DNA from: Cryptomeria japonica
Lineage: Eukaryota > Streptophyta > Pinopsida > Cupressales > Cupressaceae
Length of the DNA stretch: 64,000 bases
NCBI RefSeq assembly: GCF_030272615.1
Contig: NC_081409.1
Location: 532,124,291-532,188,290 of the forward strand
Direction: 5' to 3'
Of this stretch, positions 57,245 to 64,000 are shown in pieces. How positions within the stretch are numbered: the stretch's first letter is position 1; each line of letters starts with the position of its first letter. The position numbers were made by a program, and so were the translations under genes. Under the pieces are notes generated by a model. That model was not told where the DNA came from and searched no databases. It saw only the letters and a list, made by a program, of their open reading frames with translations.

Positions 57245-57345
57245 GACTACATTATGACTTTTTGGTTGGTTGCTTTGGCTTGCTAGTTTTGACTTCCTTG
57301 TAATTCTCTTTGTTGATTAAATAATTTTTTTTTTTGCCTTTTTTT
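57245..57345 (+). other. LINE 3' end and poly(A)/T-rich tail
   Basis: After the ORF2 stop: a T/G-rich 3' UTR (TTTTGGTTGGTTGCTTTGGC), GTTGATTAAATAA and a homopolymer tract at about 57327-57350, as at the 3' end of plant L1 elements. No TSD of the LINE was identified. Confidence 0.55.
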
Positions 57346-58377
57346 AATTTTAAAAAAATAAAAATTATTATGTTATTTAATTCAATTCATTTAAGTTATT
57401 AAATTTAATTCAATTCAAGTTCTTAAATTTATTTATTTAATTCTTAAACAATTATTAAATTTTAATTATCTTTAATTTTATTAATTTATTATGGAAATCA
57501 AGTTTAATTTTAGTTATTTATATTAATTTAAGCAATTCAATTTAATTTAATTAATGTTATTCAATTTAATTTTAATTAATTTAATTTAATTTAAGTTATT
57601 TAATTTAAATATTTGATTCTCAAACAATTCTTAATTTTAATTGACTTAAATTTTGTTATGTTATTTAATCTAATTCATTTAAGTTATTCAATTTAATTTA
57701 ATTTAAATCTCATTGATACTCATACCTCAAATTAAATGCTTTTCATTTTTATTAAGAGACATTTTCACATCCCTATGTGAATATTTTAGTTATTTAATTT
57801 AATTTCGTATAAAACTACTAAAACATAAATAAAAAGGACATGAGTGTGGATTTTAAAACATTGAAGTTGTTATCGATTCTAAATTCAGAGACCTTTGAAA
57901 AATGGTTGCAGGACATTACGATTAGCAAACTTGGTTAACTAGGTACCAAAGTGAACAAGTCAAGAAGAACACAAAACGATATTCACGAGGTCGGAGGTAG
58001 GTAATGTGAACCCAATTGCAATCATTGCTAAAATTCAAAACTAATACTATCAAGTCAAAAAAGACATAGGCCACTTATTACAAACGTCCACACAAGCTTC
58101 CTTGACGATTCCTCCGGCCTCCATTACCAATTTTTCTACAAAATTTCTTCAATATTTTTGACATAATTCGCAGGCGCCCAATCAGGATAGTTGGCCTTGT
58201 CGAGATGCATTACATTCGTTGACCAAGTTTTTTTGAATGAAATCCCACAAATCTATCAGTTGAGCTAGATGAGCTGCACTAGTAGCTAAAAAAGAACCAC
58301 TCCATTCTTGTTTGTTTCTATCTCTACTATGATACAGATTCCTTCGTTTCTTTGAAACCCTCTCCTTAACTGAACTT
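57346..58377. other. AT-rich repeat and DUR3 upstream region
   Basis: 57346-57715 is built from TTTAATTTAATT/CATTTAAGTTATT blocks and shares AATTCTTAAACAATT-TTAAATTTTAATTA with the tandem repeat at 18-20 kb. 57720-58377 has no ORF and should hold the DUR3 promoter and 5' UTR; a TATAAAA at 57809-57815 is a weak candidate. The sequence just before the ATG is pyrimidine-rich (CCCTCTCCTTAACTGAACTT). Confidence 0.55.
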
Positions 58378-63146
<4,769 letters not shown>

Positions 63147-63171
63147 GTAATTTACTAATCTCTGCTTTCCC

Positions 63172-63703
63172 TTTTTGCTTGAACTAATTCTGGAGGGATT
63201 GTCTTATTGATTCAGAAAGACAAAAATTGAAATTTTTTGCATTGTGTTCTTGGCACTACAATATTCTTTTGAAATGGCCATGGGAAAATTGATTTATGAA
63301 CAAGGTCCAAAGGAATTTTTTTAATTTTTATGAAACGTGTTTAATTTTTCCAAATATCAAAACATGTAGGATATGATATTTTATTTAGAGGAGAAAAAGC
63401 ATTTGCGAAGCAGTTTTTTGTTGTGAACGAATGGCATGCTTTTTACTTGAACTAATTACGGAGGGATTGTCTTATTGATTCAGAAAGAAGAAAATTGAAA
63501 TTTGTTGCATTATGTTCTTGGCACTACAATATTCTTTTAAAATGGCCATGGGAAAATTGATTTATGAACAAGGTCCAAAGGAACTTCTTTTATGAAACGT
63601 GTTTAATTTTTCCAAATATCAAAACGTGTAGGATATAATATTTTATTTAGAGGAGAAAAAGCATACACGAAACAGTTTTTATTTTTGTGAACGAATGGCA
63701 TGC
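63172..63703 (+). repeat. Tandem duplication (period 268 bp) in DUR3 intron 7
   Basis: GAACTAATTCTGGAGGGATTG (63181) recurs as GAACTAATTACGGAGGGATTG (63449). The two copies (about 63172-63439 and 63440-63703) stay aligned to CGAATGGCATGCT with few differences. Non-coding. Confidence 0.9.
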
Positions 63704-64000
63704 TATTTTTACTTTCTGTGTGCTTCCTCTTCAAAAGCTTTCCCCAAATAAAGTTATATGTTAAGGATTAAATTACCGTTTAGGTACCATTGAAGACAGC
63801 ATTCCAAGTTTGGAATGCATGTTATAACAACATTGAACGCTGTATTTGTAAGTAGATCTATAACAGTGACCAATGTATCAATTTTACTTAGCTGTGCCTT
63901 ACATATTTGTAGTTGAACCATGTTGAGCTGTGGCTGACTCCTGTCACTTGTTACGCTTCCAAATATTGTCTTGACTCTAATTTTAGAAGCATTGGGTTTT

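Overview
The window is plant nuclear DNA from a large, repeat-rich genome. Nearly every long open frame is a decayed retroelement or DNA-transposon gene. The one clear host gene is the start of a DUR3-type urea/proton symporter with seven conserved exons and introns of up to 2.5 kb, running off the right edge. A gymnosperm or another large-genome land plant would fit, but nothing here fixes the species.

Left third (1-17.5 kb): a nested retrotransposon block. A minus-strand Ty3/gypsy-like gag with primer-binding site (PBS) and LTR start (1-1.93 kb) abuts a truncated minus-strand Ty1/copia element A (1.93-5.22 kb). Next comes minus-strand copia element B (5.22-8.87 kb, resuming at 16.67 kb, LTR to 17.53 kb). 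B is split in its gag by plus-strand copia element C (8.868-16.662 kb). The 3' LTR of C in turn holds a 1.24 kb solo LTR with a perfect 5-bp target-site duplication (TSD).

Middle (17.5-32.5 kb): a four-copy AT-rich tandem repeat carrying a 298-bp MITE with a perfect 8-bp TSD; two arrays of short palindromes spaced about 46 bp apart; a fragment of the splicing-factor gene CWC22; and an En/Spm (CACTA) type transposon gene set on the plus strand. That set has a multi-exon TNP2 transposase, a SET-domain gene and a Ptta/TNPA-like gene. The SET domain inside a CACTA-like gene block, and the palindrome arrays, are the most unusual content.

32.5-44 kb: mostly non-coding repeat sequence, with a Ty3/gypsy RNase H fragment, an ATCGA-rich tandem repeat, a 456-bp near-perfect foldback inverted repeat, a CpG-rich block full of CCGAC motifs, a third palindrome array, a long unrecognised ORF, and a probable LTR with a TATA box.

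44-57.3 kb: a plant L1-type LINE (gag-like ORF1; ORF2 with endonuclease, reverse transcriptase and C-terminal RNase H). It is interrupted at 48.18-55.42 kb by LTR element D, which encodes only a multi-zinc-knuckle Gag and an unknown second frame. The 3' part of the LINE has an internal triplication.

57.3-64 kb: AT-rich spacer, then DUR3 exons 1-7.
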